Below are positions 36,030 to 44,963 of a stretch of DNA of 64,000 nt, piece by piece (position 1 is the stretch's first letter; each line of letters opens with the position of its first letter). The stretch is taken from contig JBASRN010000036.1 of assembly GCA_049273855.1 (NCBI GenBank), positions 1 to 64,000 on the forward strand, read 5' to 3'. The position numbers and the translations under genes are program-made. The notes beneath the pieces were generated by a model, which did not search any database, was not told the DNA's origin, and was given only the letters and a program-made list of their open reading frames with translations. The stretch is from Onstottus_B sp049273855 (lineage in GTDB: Bacteria > Acidobacteriota > Blastocatellia > UBA7656).

Positions 36030-36077
36030 GAGACACTTAGAAAGCGTGTCGGAGAGCCCAGGCAAGTGATGCCTGGG
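36030..36077. other. Two adjacent RNA-type hairpins in an intergenic gap
   Basis: CCCAGGCA (36057-36064) and TGCCTGGG (36070-36077) form a perfect stem with a five-base loop. Just before it, CCGAGACAC and GTGTCGG (around 36028-36052) pair with one bulge. Both lie downstream of the deacetylase gene and upstream of the methyltransferase gene on the minus strand. There is no T run, so they may be a leader structure, an RNA processing site or a factor-dependent terminator. Confidence 0.4.
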
Positions 36078-36169
36078 GAGGCATGGTGGCCTCGCATAGG
36101 CGGTAGCCCCTTGACGGTTCGCAGTAAACAAGAAAAGTCCTGACCACTCTCTATCCGCTCAGTTGCGTT

Positions 36170-36829
36170 TCATAACACCAACCGAATGACCTCAAAGGCT
36201 TCGGCATAGTCGCCTCTGCATTGCACACCTCGCACTTTGGCCAAGCCGCGTATGAACTCTTCAGAAGAGTATGGCCGAGACGTTTGCGACTGATAACAAG
36301 ACAGGGCGCGGATCTTTTGGTCAATCTGTTGACTCGTAAGCTTGATAAAGGCTGTATTGTTGAACGTTGTTAGATTCTGCGGCAACTCGTATCCAAGAAT
36401 CGAGGAGTGCTTGAAAGCTCTGAAGCCCTCGGTGTAGAGGGTTAAATGATCCTGGTGCGTATCTAACGATGTCGGCAGCAAAACTAAATCGGGAGTATAG
36501 CGGTCTCTTAAGAGAATCAAATCTTCGAGTATCTCCTGCCGATGATGCGGAAAGTGGCGGACGGGATAACCCCAGACTTCAGTGCTTTCTGCCTTTAGAC
36601 CCAGCATTGCGACCGCCTGGCGACACTCCCTTTCCAATATGTCCTTAGGATAAGAATCTGGGACCGACGCCTCACACCGACTCAAGGCCACGTACTTGAT
36701 ATCAATCTCAGTTTCTACAAGACGGGCGATTGTCCCGGCGCATCCGAACTCGTCGTCGGTATGCGCGCAAAGAATCAGCACTCGCGTGATTCCACCCAGA
36801 AAGCTTGCGACCGGGTCTCCATCATTCAC
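36170..36829 (-). CDS. PIG-L family deacetylase
   Basis: A 219-residue zinc hydrolase that removes N-acetyl groups from sugars in other members. The metal motif is CAHTDDEFGCAGTI, a Thr version of AHPDDE, and the later histidine is in LDTHQDHLTLY. It starts with GTG at 36829, overlapping the stop of the upstream acyltransferase gene (GTGA). In this locus it would deacetylate a glycan or nucleotide-sugar, in partnership with the adjacent acyltransferase. The substrate is inferred only from context. Confidence 0.88.
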   Translation of the reverse strand: MNDGDPVASFLGGITRVLILCAHTDDEFGCAGTIARLVETEIDIKYVALSRCEASVPDSYPKDILERECRQAVAMLGLKAESTEVWGYPVRHFPHHRQEILEDLILLRDRYTPDLVLLPTSLDTHQDHLTLYTEGFRAFKHSSILGYELPQNLTTFNNTAFIKLTSQQIDQKIRALSCYQSQTSRPYSSEEFIRGLAKVRGVQCRGDYAEAFEVIRLVL

Positions 36830-37761
36830 GATTTGATCTTCCTTTCCATCGGCTTGGCAGGGTTGCCAACCACGACAGCCGAGTCATCAACGCTCTTGAT
36901 CACTACTGCCCCCATTCCCAATGTAGCAGATTCACCAATTGACAGTTGGTTCATCACTGAGACGCTGGGAGCTATCCAAGCGCCCCTTCCTATCCTTACA
37001 CTCCCGCCTATCATACTGTTAGCGATGACCAAAGAGTTCACGCCCACGATAACGTTGTGGGCGATGTGGACCAGGTTGTCGATCTTGGCCCCGGCCTCTA
37101 TGATTGTCTCTCCGACAGAGCCGCGGTCAATACAGGTATTGCAGCCGATCTCTACGTCCTCTTCGATTATGACTTTTCCGATGTGTGGGAATCGCCAATA
37201 CTTTCCGTTCTCGTCTCTCTCAAAGCCAAAGCCCGGCGAACCGATGCTGCAATTCGCTCCAATGTGCACGTTGCGTTTTATGATCGCATTCGCTATCGCA
37301 GTGTTCGGCCCTATTGTCACACCTGCCTGTATAACTACTCCCGATCCTATGACAACCCCACTGGAAAGGACGACGTCTTGGTGAATGATCGCATCTAGCG
37401 CGACGGGATCTTGTCCGAGTCTCGGCCAGGGGTTCGGCAAGCTCAATTCAGAAAAGAACTTGTTAATAACACGAATAAAGGCAAGCTTGGGATTGATGCA
37501 CGGCAGTGCCACATAGGTGGAGGAACCTGGGAACCTGACACTGGTGGGGCAGATTAACAAAGATCCCCGGAAGGTCTCCATCCGCTCAGGCTCTGTTTTT
37601 GCATACCTGGCTGAAACCCACGCTAGGTCTCCTTCTCCAGCATCTTTGTCTGTGCAAATACCAATCACTTCCTTCGCCCACAGGCCGTCGTCTCCTACGG
37701 TGGAGCCTTCGAATTGACCAACTTCGCGTAAGAACTCAGCGATATTGCTCACTGATGCCAT
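36826..37761 (-). CDS. LpxD-like hexapeptide-repeat N-acyltransferase
   Basis: A 311-residue protein with the layout of LpxD: an N-terminal uridine-binding-type domain (residues 1-100), then a left-handed beta helix of I/V-G-x(4) repeats such as VIGSGVVIQAGVTIGPNTAIANA and VIANSMIGGSVRIG. The histidine of the active site should be in NLVHIAHNVIVG. It lies beside the PIG-L deacetylase, with four bases overlapping, and far from any lipid A gene. A role in acylating an amino-sugar of the glycan is more likely than in lipid A biosynthesis. Confidence 0.85.
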   Translation of the reverse strand: MASVSNIAEFLREVGQFEGSTVGDDGLWAKEVIGICTDKDAGEGDLAWVSARYAKTEPERMETFRGSLLICPTSVRFPGSSTYVALPCINPKLAFIRVINKFFSELSLPNPWPRLGQDPVALDAIIHQDVVLSSGVVIGSGVVIQAGVTIGPNTAIANAIIKRNVHIGANCSIGSPGFGFERDENGKYWRFPHIGKVIIEEDVEIGCNTCIDRGSVGETIIEAGAKIDNLVHIAHNVIVGVNSLVIANSMIGGSVRIGRGAWIAPSVSVMNQLSIGESATLGMGAVVIKSVDDSAVVVGNPAKPMERKIKS

Positions 37762-37770
37762 GGTTACGTC

Positions 37771-39132
37771 CTATCCTGCAAGCTCAGAGAGGAGTGCGGC
37801 TAGCTGCTGGCCACTCTGCTTGCGCTCATATTGGGACAAGTCTGCGGAATTCATCGCCGCCCCTCGCACACCCGACTTGAATTGACTGTATGAATCTAGC
37901 AGGCACCGTTCAATTCCAGCGTCATCTTCCGGCTCGACAACGGTTCCAGCTCCGGTGTCTCGTATGATCTGAGCCGCCTCAAAATCAAAAGGTACGATCG
38001 CCAGCATTGGAGTGCGTGAGCCCAGATACTCAAACAGCTTCCCCGTTAGAACCCCCGGGTTCGCTTTCTCGCCGTAAACAAGGAATAACAGCAGTGAGGA
38101 GTTGACTTCGTGCCTGAGAACTTCTCTTTGTTGCAAGAAGCCTGTGAAGCTACTTACGTCCTCAAGTCCAAAACTCTCAACCAACTTTGTAACAAACGGA
38201 TTGACATCACCGATGATCTTAAACTGCACATCGCTTCTGTCAATCTTGCCGCTTTTCATCAACCGTCGAAGCGCACGCAAGCACGGCGACGGATCATAAA
38301 CAAAGCTGTAAAAAGTGCCCATTATCGTAATCGTCCACTTGCTGAGTGGGCGGCGTTCGATACCATCGAAGTCGGCTTCGTCAAAACCGTTTCTGATGAC
38401 CTCGACGCGTTTGCGTCCGCCCGTAAGGTCCCGAAGCGTTTCTGCCAGCCGATCTGACACCGTGATCAGCGCGTCCGCTTTATCCAGCAATTCACCCTCA
38501 ATGACTTGATCCAGTCGCTTTCTCAACCGGCTGGTATAAATCCCGCAATGATTCTCAGTCCACAGATCACGGAAGTCGGCGATCCAAGGCTTGTTCGTAG
38601 CGCACTTCAGCTTATAAGCGACCAGATGAGACGTTATCGGAAATGCCGTCGAAAAAATGGCGTCAACGCCCCGCATCTTATCAACCTTCTGGCTGGCACT
38701 CAGAGCATACGGATACCAGCCGATTTGACCATCGGGTATGTAAACCCATGTGCGCACAGTGCGCCTTACCGCATTGACAAGCCGATTGCCGTCCAGCGGG
38801 CGCGTTATGGAGCCTGAGGCGTTTGTGCCATTACGCGTGCGGCCTGGTACGAAACGCTTTAGAAACGAGCTGAGCTCAAAGGCCTTCGTCCGTACAACTT
38901 CAATTCCCCGATCGGTCCCATCCTCCAGCGAAGCATCTACGTAGTAGGCAGCGTTCCGCGGCGTGATCACAATCGGCTCCCATCCATATTCTGGCAGGTA
39001 GCGGACGAATTTTTCGGACCTTTGGCTTCCGACGCCCCCTGCAGGTGGATAGTAATAAGCCAAAAACAGCACTCGTTTTGACATAGGCGATGGACGAACA
39101 ACGCCAATCTCCTGGGAGGAAGTTGTGATCAT
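37771..39132 (-). CDS. GT4 family glycosyltransferase
   Basis: A 453-residue transferase. SKRVLFLAYYYPPAGGVGSQ is the classic N-terminal glycine-rich loop, and the donor site reads TGKLFEYLGSRTPMLAIVPF with ETAQ-like DFEAAQIIRDTGAGTVVEPED. An ATG at 39084 just before this loop may be the true start since the first 16 residues are not conserved in such proteins. No strong ribosome site marks either. Specificity unknown. Confidence 0.88.
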   Translation of the reverse strand: MITTSSQEIGVVRPSPMSKRVLFLAYYYPPAGGVGSQRSEKFVRYLPEYGWEPIVITPRNAAYYVDASLEDGTDRGIEVVRTKAFELSSFLKRFVPGRTRNGTNASGSITRPLDGNRLVNAVRRTVRTWVYIPDGQIGWYPYALSASQKVDKMRGVDAIFSTAFPITSHLVAYKLKCATNKPWIADFRDLWTENHCGIYTSRLRKRLDQVIEGELLDKADALITVSDRLAETLRDLTGGRKRVEVIRNGFDEADFDGIERRPLSKWTITIMGTFYSFVYDPSPCLRALRRLMKSGKIDRSDVQFKIIGDVNPFVTKLVESFGLEDVSSFTGFLQQREVLRHEVNSSLLLFLVYGEKANPGVLTGKLFEYLGSRTPMLAIVPFDFEAAQIIRDTGAGTVVEPEDDAGIERCLLDSYSQFKSGVRGAAMNSADLSQYERKQSGQQLAALLSELAG

Positions 39133-39151
39133 TTAGCAGCTTTGGCGCGTT

Positions 39152-40321
39152 CTACGCGCAAACCTCAGCGATCCCATTTACGACACTTGCCAGCATCTCC
39201 GAGGTCAGCTCGGGGTAGATCGGCAGCGCGAGTGTTTGATCGGCCGCCGCCTCGCTTTCGAGGAAATCGCTCTTTACATAACCGAGTTCCGCAAAGCATT
39301 CCTGCAAGTGCATCGGAACCGGGTAGTAAACCTCCGTGCCTATCTGGCGTTCCTTCAAGTGTTTCATCAAATCATCGCGGCGATGGCTCCTGATCACAAA
39401 CTGATTGTAGATGTGCCGCACGTTCGCAGACTCGACCGGCAACACCACGCCGGGCGTGCCCCCAGAGAATTCGTCGAGAGTCACAGCCAGACCCGCTTCG
39501 GCGAAGAGGTCGCGATACACCGCCGCGTTTCGCTGCCTCGCTTCGGTCCATTGATCAAGGTATCTGAGCTTGACTCGCAACACCGCAGCCTGAATTGCAT
39601 CGAGGCGGAAATTGCCCCCGACCACCTTGTTGTAGTACTTGGGACTGTACCCGTGGTTGCGCAACAGCTTTACGCGATGAGCAAGCTCGGCATCATTGCT
39701 GGTCACCATACCGCCGTCGCCTACACCACCGAGATTCTTGGACGGGAAGAAACTGAAGCAACCGAGATGACCTATCGCGCCCGCTCGAAGCCCCTTGTAC
39801 TCCGACCCGATCGCCTGCGCTGCGTCTTCGATGACGTGCAACCCGCGGCGCTCGGCTATCTCCATGATCGGGTCCATGTCGGCCATCTGCCCGTAGAGAT
39901 GCACCGGTATGATCGCACGAGTGCGCGAGGTGATCGCCGCTTCGATGCGAGCGGGATCGATGTTGTATGTTAGTGGATCGATATCGACCAGGACCGGATT
40001 GCCGCCCAGCCTCGCGATCGCCCCGGCAGTAGCAAAGAACGTATAAGGCGTCGTTACGACTTCATCGCCCGGCTTCAGATCGATCGCCATCAGCGCCACC
40101 AGCAAGGCGTCAGTACCTGAAGAAACCCCGATGCCGTGCACGCACCCGGAATACTCGGCGACTTCCCTTTCGAGCGCTTCGACCTCCGGGCCGAGAATGA
40201 AATGCTGCGACTCGATCACGCGATCAATCGCCTCACGCACCTCTTCGCGAATGGTCGCGTGTTGCGCTTTCAAATCAAGAAGGGGCACCGGCTGAAAAGT
40301 TGTTGCTTGGACTTTTGACAT
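39152..40321 (-). CDS. DegT/DnrJ/EryC1/StrS sugar aminotransferase
   Basis: A 389-residue PLP enzyme that adds an amino group to a keto-sugar nucleotide. The Schiff-base lysine is in FFPSKNLGGVGDGGM; GVSSGTDALLVALMAI binds the cofactor phosphate, and IPVHLYGQMADMDPIMEIA is the family's other signature. It is about 45 % similar by eye to the second aminotransferase at 42696-43817. It lies 21 bases downstream of the Gfo/Idh/MocA gene, so the pair could perform the oxidation-transamination sequence (WbpB/WbpE-like) that makes a 3-amino sugar. Confidence 0.92.
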   Translation of the reverse strand: MSKVQATTFQPVPLLDLKAQHATIREEVREAIDRVIESQHFILGPEVEALEREVAEYSGCVHGIGVSSGTDALLVALMAIDLKPGDEVVTTPYTFFATAGAIARLGGNPVLVDIDPLTYNIDPARIEAAITSRTRAIIPVHLYGQMADMDPIMEIAERRGLHVIEDAAQAIGSEYKGLRAGAIGHLGCFSFFPSKNLGGVGDGGMVTSNDAELAHRVKLLRNHGYSPKYYNKVVGGNFRLDAIQAAVLRVKLRYLDQWTEARQRNAAVYRDLFAEAGLAVTLDEFSGGTPGVVLPVESANVRHIYNQFVIRSHRRDDLMKHLKERQIGTEVYYPVPMHLQECFAELGYVKSDFLESEAAADQTLALPIYPELTSEMLASVVNGIAEVCA

Positions 40322-40342
40322 TCGATTACTTCTGACCTTTCT

Positions 40343-41362
40343 TTAGTTCAACCTCTCCCCAAAACCTTCAAACGATAAAGCAACCGGCTCACCATTCATC
40401 ACCAGCGAGCGCTGCGCAGCTTGTAAGACGCTCAGCACGCGCAGGCCGCTGTTCCCGTCGGTTAACGGCGCTTGCCGCGTGGTGATCGCGTCTATGAATG
40501 CCTGGCACTCCAACCGAAGCGGCTCGCTTGAATCAAACGCAACCTCTTCTCCCTTGCCTTTGATCGGGACCGGTTGACCCGCTTGAAGCTCGACCCGCTG
40601 GTCGTACAAGACCAATTGCTTGGCCACGTCATCAAAGCTCGCCATCTTTTTCGAGCCGACCACGACAAGCCGTTGCTCTTTGAACGGGTGCAGCCAGGAG
40701 ACGTGAATGTGCGCCCGCACTCCGTTGTCAAAAAGCAGATTGGTCACCGTCACATCAGCGATGTTCGGTTGCAGATAGCTGCCACCGCAGGCGATGACCT
40801 GAAACGGGAGGCTCCCCATCAAGCGCAGGATCACCGCTACATCGTGAGGAGCGAAGCTCCACAGGATATTCTCCTCGCGCCGAATCTTTCCCAGGCTCAA
40901 TCGATTCGAATAGATGTACTGAATCTTTCCAAGCTCACCAGCCCGCACCAACTCCAGCAATCGCTGGATAGCCGGGTGATATTCGAGCACGTGCCCAACC
41001 ATGAGCATCCGCTTATTGTCGTCAGCAAGCTTCACCAGATGCGCGCCCTGTTCATAGGTTAACGCGAGCGGCTTTTCGACAAACACGTCCTTGCCCGCTT
41101 CCAGAGCCTTCCTCGCAAGTTCGTAATGCGTCTCCGCGGGCGTTGCTATCACAACGCCTTCGATCTCCGGCGTGGCAAGTGCTCGTTCGACGTTGCTGAC
41201 GCTATCGACGTTCGGTGCGATCTCTGCGGCGAGCGTGCGACCCTCAGGCGTAGCGTCGCAAACCACCGCCAGAACTTCGAGCGCGTCGAAGTTGCGGATC
41301 AGGTTCTTACCCCAATACCCGCACCCGATCACCGCCAGCCTGGGCTGCTGTTTCGTTGCCAC
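40343..41362 (-). CDS. Gfo/Idh/MocA family sugar oxidoreductase
   Basis: A 339-residue NAD(P)-dependent enzyme. The dinucleotide loop is LAVIGCGYWGKNLIRNF, the catalytic EKPLALTYEQG motif follows (VEKPLA), and the C-terminal domain starts with VLEYHPAIQRLLELV. GTG at 41362 is the start in frame; AGGAG lies 14 bases upstream. In UDP-2,3-diacetamido sugar pathways the WbpB type of this family makes the 3-keto intermediate, and its neighbour aminotransferase supports that reading. Substrate inferred. Confidence 0.9.
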   Translation of the reverse strand: MATKQQPRLAVIGCGYWGKNLIRNFDALEVLAVVCDATPEGRTLAAEIAPNVDSVSNVERALATPEIEGVVIATPAETHYELARKALEAGKDVFVEKPLALTYEQGAHLVKLADDNKRMLMVGHVLEYHPAIQRLLELVRAGELGKIQYIYSNRLSLGKIRREENILWSFAPHDVAVILRLMGSLPFQVIACGGSYLQPNIADVTVTNLLFDNGVRAHIHVSWLHPFKEQRLVVVGSKKMASFDDVAKQLVLYDQRVELQAGQPVPIKGKGEEVAFDSSEPLRLECQAFIDAITTRQAPLTDGNSGLRVLSVLQAAQRSLVMNGEPVALSFEGFGERLN

Positions 41363-41382
41363 GCTGAACTAGATTCTCCTTT

Positions 41383-42699
41383 TCATGCTAGCCCAATCGC
41401 CTGTTTAAATTTGGTAAGCCCTCGCCTGTATCTGCCGGGAACGCCTTTGCCAATGTTCATCAACTCAGAAACCCACAGGTATTGTGCGACGTTGTTGTAG
41501 TTGCCCTTTGGCGGCTTCTCAAATCTTCCGGAGACCTCGAGCGTTCCGAAACCCCAGTCAAACCGGAAGCAATAGTAAAGCGCTTGTGAGCTGAGAGATA
41601 CGTCGGCCCGTTCGGGTGTGCAATCGGCTTCGACCAGACCTTTCTTGAAAGAAAACTCGAGAGACCTGTCGAGATCGGTCAGATAACAACTGAACGGTGG
41701 AAGCGCCATGATCTTTGCCACGTCATTCCTGGCGAGAGATCTCTCCCGATAGTCCTCGGCTGCCGCCTTCAAGTCCTCAAGGCTTACCGAAGGACTTGCC
41801 AAAAGCTGCGGAGAATCGGTGACGCGATCGTAGTCTTTGCCGTATAGTCCAATCGCCTCTCCTGACCCTGCGTATTTCTGACCGACGTCCCACTCAAATC
41901 CCGGATACATCACTATCGGATTGATTCCAGATATGACCTTCAGCTTCTCGTAGACGTCGCCAATTCTGTTCACCTCGTCATTCATGAAGTAATTGTCTTC
42001 GTTGCAAAACCAAACGAAGCTCGCAAACGGAACGACTAGCCTTGGCTGAAATATCCTTATCTGCGTCAACATCTCATCGATCCTCTCCTGAGCAGCGTCC
42101 TTTCTCTCCTGAATCGCATTCTCGTTACCGCACCAATTGGCATACGAAAACTGGCAAAGCAACAAATCGACATCGCCTATCTTCTGTTTGATCCTTACTG
42201 GGTGCTTCTCTTCTCTGAAGTAACAGTCATTCAAGTTCAGAATGTTGAAATCAGGTGTCTGGACGTACAGCCACGAGTCGGCGTCGTTTCTAGTCTTCTC
42301 GCACAACACCGAGAGGTTCTTACCAAGCTTCAAGTAAGTGTCCGGGTATTGCTCGATCGTTTCCTTGAACCCAAGACCGCGACAAAACTTGATCACCTTT
42401 TTATCGATCGTTTGATGGTACAGGACGGTTATGTTCTTCCTGTATTCCGCCGGGATTCTCTTCAAGACACTGGGCGCAAAGTGGTCGGGATGCTCGTGTG
42501 AGAACCAGATATGAGTAATGTCTTTGAAATCCTGGTAGTCGAACTTCGTAGGAGACAACAACGCCCAACCATCATTGAACGCAGTTCCTTCAAGCCACGG
42601 ATCACATATCAGCTTGACGTCTTCGAACTCGGCGACGAACGATGCATGGTTTACCCACTTGATCTTCATCTGAGAATTGGCTTGCCCCGCGTCGGTCAT
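41383..42699 (-). CDS. MBL-fold protein resembling the CMP-sialate hydroxylase catalytic domain
   Basis: A 438-residue protein. It starts at 42699, where the ATG overlaps the aminotransferase stop (ATGA). The metallo-beta-lactamase metal motif is FSHEHPDHFAPS (HxHxDH). N-terminal KWVNHASFVAEF and DPWLEGTAFNDGWALL, and later FQPRLVVPFASFVWF, follow the pattern I recall from the MBL-like part of CMP-Neu5Ac hydroxylase, but no Rieske [2Fe-2S] domain precedes it. The C-terminal third (residues about 290-438) is not of that family. It is placed among acetamidino-sugar genes, so it may modify or hydrolyse a sugar nucleotide. Activity unknown. Confidence 0.75.
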   Translation of the reverse strand: MTDAGQANSQMKIKWVNHASFVAEFEDVKLICDPWLEGTAFNDGWALLSPTKFDYQDFKDITHIWFSHEHPDHFAPSVLKRIPAEYRKNITVLYHQTIDKKVIKFCRGLGFKETIEQYPDTYLKLGKNLSVLCEKTRNDADSWLYVQTPDFNILNLNDCYFREEKHPVRIKQKIGDVDLLLCQFSYANWCGNENAIQERKDAAQERIDEMLTQIRIFQPRLVVPFASFVWFCNEDNYFMNDEVNRIGDVYEKLKVISGINPIVMYPGFEWDVGQKYAGSGEAIGLYGKDYDRVTDSPQLLASPSVSLEDLKAAAEDYRERSLARNDVAKIMALPPFSCYLTDLDRSLEFSFKKGLVEADCTPERADVSLSSQALYYCFRFDWGFGTLEVSGRFEKPPKGNYNNVAQYLWVSELMNIGKGVPGRYRRGLTKFKQAIGLA

Positions 42700-43817
42700 C
42701 TAACAAACTCCTTCACCGCGTCAGCCACATAGCGAACCTGGGGCTCGGTCAACTCGGGATACATAGGCAGCGACAGCACCTCGGACGCAGCTTGTTCGCT
42801 TACCGGGAGATGCACGTCCGAATAGCCCTGCTTGACATAAGCGGGCTGCCGATGCAGCGGGATTGGATAATGAATGCCCGCGTCAACACCCTTGCTCTTG
42901 AGGAATCCAAGCAAGTCATCACGATGACGCGAGCGGATAACATAGAGATGATAAACGTGCCGCGCGTCGGGTGACTCGTAAGGCGTCACCAGGTCGCAGC
43001 CGGTTAGCAGTTCGTTGTAAAAGCGCGCGTGAGACCTGCGCGCCTGGGTCCATCCCTCGAGATGCGGAAGCTTTACGGCTAGTACTGCCGCTTGAAGCGC
43101 GTCGAGACGCTCGCCCCAGCCGATTTCTTCATGCTCGTACTTCGTTGTTCGGCCGTGGTCGTGAAGCTTTCGCACCTTGGCTAGCAGCGACTCATCGTTG
43201 CTGGTCACTGCGCCCGCATCGCCGTACGCCCCCAGATTCTTTCCCGGGTAGAAACTAAAGCAGGCGATGTGTCCGATGCTGCCGCAGCGACGGCCCTTGT
43301 ACTCAGCGCCGTGAGCCTGGGCGGCGTCTTCGATGAGCCACAAATCCTTGCGCCGGGTTATGTCAAGCAATGGGTCGAGATCGGCCGGTTGACCGTAAAG
43401 GTGAACCGGCAATATCGCCCGGGTTCTGGACGTAAAGGCGCTCTCAACTTGATCGGGATCCAGATTGAAGGTTCGAGCATCGATATCGACGAAAACCGGC
43501 CGTGCTCCGGTCTGCGAAATCGCTTCCGCAGTGGCCATGAACGTGTGCGCCGAAGTAATGACTTCGTCACCCGCGCCGATACCGCAAGCCAACATCGCAA
43601 GCTGTAACGCCGCCGTGCCGGACCCGATGCCAACCGCGCCTTTCGCGCCGACGAATGCAGAGAAAGCTTGCTCAAAGCTAGCGACCTCCTGGCCCAGAAT
43701 AAAGCTGGTGTTGTCGAGGACTCGCTGAATGGCCGAGTCAATCTCCGGCCTGATGCCGGCGTATTGGGCTTTGAGATCGACCAGAGGGATTTGCATAGTT
43801 CTTTCGAGCGATTGCAT
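42696..43817 (-). CDS. DegT/DnrJ/EryC1/StrS sugar aminotransferase (second copy)
   Basis: A 373-residue PLP enzyme with lysine in FSFYPGKNLGAYGDAG, phosphate-binding GIGSGTAALQLAMLAC and ILPVHLYGQPADLDPLLDI. It is closest in layout to WbpE-type UDP-3-keto-sugar aminotransferases. The start at 43817 has GGAG nine bases upstream and follows the amidotransferase stop by three bases; an ATG at 43796 is also possible and gives the usual QIPLVDLKAQY start. Two aminotransferases in the locus imply two amino groups or two amino sugars. Confidence 0.92.
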   Translation of the reverse strand: MQSLERTMQIPLVDLKAQYAGIRPEIDSAIQRVLDNTSFILGQEVASFEQAFSAFVGAKGAVGIGSGTAALQLAMLACGIGAGDEVITSAHTFMATAEAISQTGARPVFVDIDARTFNLDPDQVESAFTSRTRAILPVHLYGQPADLDPLLDITRRKDLWLIEDAAQAHGAEYKGRRCGSIGHIACFSFYPGKNLGAYGDAGAVTSNDESLLAKVRKLHDHGRTTKYEHEEIGWGERLDALQAAVLAVKLPHLEGWTQARRSHARFYNELLTGCDLVTPYESPDARHVYHLYVIRSRHRDDLLGFLKSKGVDAGIHYPIPLHRQPAYVKQGYSDVHLPVSEQAASEVLSLPMYPELTEPQVRYVADAVKEFVR

Positions 43818-43820
43818 GAC

Positions 43821-44963
43821 TCAATGCTCCAACGTGCCGAGCCGCCGCCTGGCGAATCTCGCGAACGGCCGCACTCGTTTGTAGACGTTCACCATCGAAG
43901 CGTATTCAGTATGCTCCTTGACCGGCAGCGACATGAGCGCATCGAAAGATTCCGCCGTGAGACCAAACTTTTTTATGATGTATTCCTTGTCAGCGACAAG
44001 CACGTCCTCATCGATCGGGTCCTCTTTGATCCTTTCAAGTGCTTCCTCGCGGCTCATCTGGCCTGAGCAGACCAGGGTGGACAAGTGTGACTTACGCTTA
44101 TCTATGCCGAACTTCACCGGCAGAATGTAAGACTGATAGAATCTGGTAAATATCGACTCGTAATGTTTTCCACCGTAGTCCCGCCAGCCCAGTTCTTCAG
44201 CGATGATCCTCTTTGCGTCCTCTTTAACAAAGTCAACATAGTTCAGAATCGGAACGAACTGAATGTTCCTCACCTTCTGATAATAAAGCGTCTTGGCCAG
44301 CCCCAGTGTAGGGAACGTCTTCAAGGGAAGCTTGCCGAACCGTCTGTGTATTGCCTTGATGTTAATCAGGTCGTTCTTGTTATGCACCCAGCGCGCGGGC
44401 AGCACTCCTTCGGTCACCATATTCTCTCCGCTCAGGATGTACTTAATGCGGTGTCGCGCCGCCACCTGGAAAAGCGAGGCGGTTATTGCGTGATCAGTCA
44501 GGGCCTCGATATCAACCACCGATGCCTTCAAATAGGATAGTTGGAGATCTTTGAACTCCTCCCAGTTAATGACATAAGTGAACAGGTCATAATCGAGCTT
44601 CTTTACAATGTTCTCTATGTTCTTAACCGCAAGCTCGGAGTTCCACCCGTTGTCGCAGTGGACTACCAACGCTCTTAATCCGAACTGTTTTGCCAGGTAG
44701 GCGACATACGTGCTGTCCACGCCACCGCTTGCCCCGACAACACAATCATAGTCGAGGTCCCTTCCACTGGACTTCACTTCTTCCAAAAGCGACGCCAGCC
44801 GGGCATCGCGTTGCCGACCCCACGACAGCCGCTCTCTCGCAACCCGGTCATACGTCGCGCAATGATTGCAAACACCCTCCTGGTCAAATTCAATCTCCGG
44901 ATCGTCGTTTGTATCCAGAATGCAGCGGCCGCATATTTGGTACCTTCTTCGCTGTTCGTTCAT
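43821..44963 (-). CDS. N-acetyl sugar amidotransferase (WbpG/WbuX type)
   Basis: A 380-residue PP-loop ATPase. The cysteine pairs CGRCILD and CNHCATYD lie in the first 45 residues, followed by the pyrophosphatase loop GASGGVDSTYVAYLAKQFG, and a long C-terminal region with CSGQMSREEALERIKEDP. The family uses ammonia from HisH2/HisF2 to turn an N-acetyl group into an acetamidino group. The ATG at 44963 overlaps the HisF2 stop (ATGA), so the frame's extension to 45122 is rejected. This assignment links the module to amidinated amino-sugars as in Pseudomonas O-antigen. Confidence 0.92.
   Translation of the reverse strand: MNEQRRRYQICGRCILDTNDDPEIEFDQEGVCNHCATYDRVARERLSWGRQRDARLASLLEEVKSSGRDLDYDCVVGASGGVDSTYVAYLAKQFGLRALVVHCDNGWNSELAVKNIENIVKKLDYDLFTYVINWEEFKDLQLSYLKASVVDIEALTDHAITASLFQVAARHRIKYILSGENMVTEGVLPARWVHNKNDLINIKAIHRRFGKLPLKTFPTLGLAKTLYYQKVRNIQFVPILNYVDFVKEDAKRIIAEELGWRDYGGKHYESIFTRFYQSYILPVKFGIDKRKSHLSTLVCSGQMSREEALERIKEDPIDEDVLVADKEYIIKKFGLTAESFDALMSLPVKEHTEYASMVNVYKRVRPFARFARRRLGTLEH

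Noticed and set aside
36057..36077. Hairpin considered as a cyclic di-GMP or other riboswitch
   Set aside because: Conserved sequence boxes of known riboswitches are not visible; only simple stems are.
36826..37761. LpxD of lipid A biosynthesis
   Set aside because: No lpxA, lpxB, fabZ or bamA nearby; coupling with a PIG-L deacetylase in a glycan locus fits a sugar acyltransferase better.
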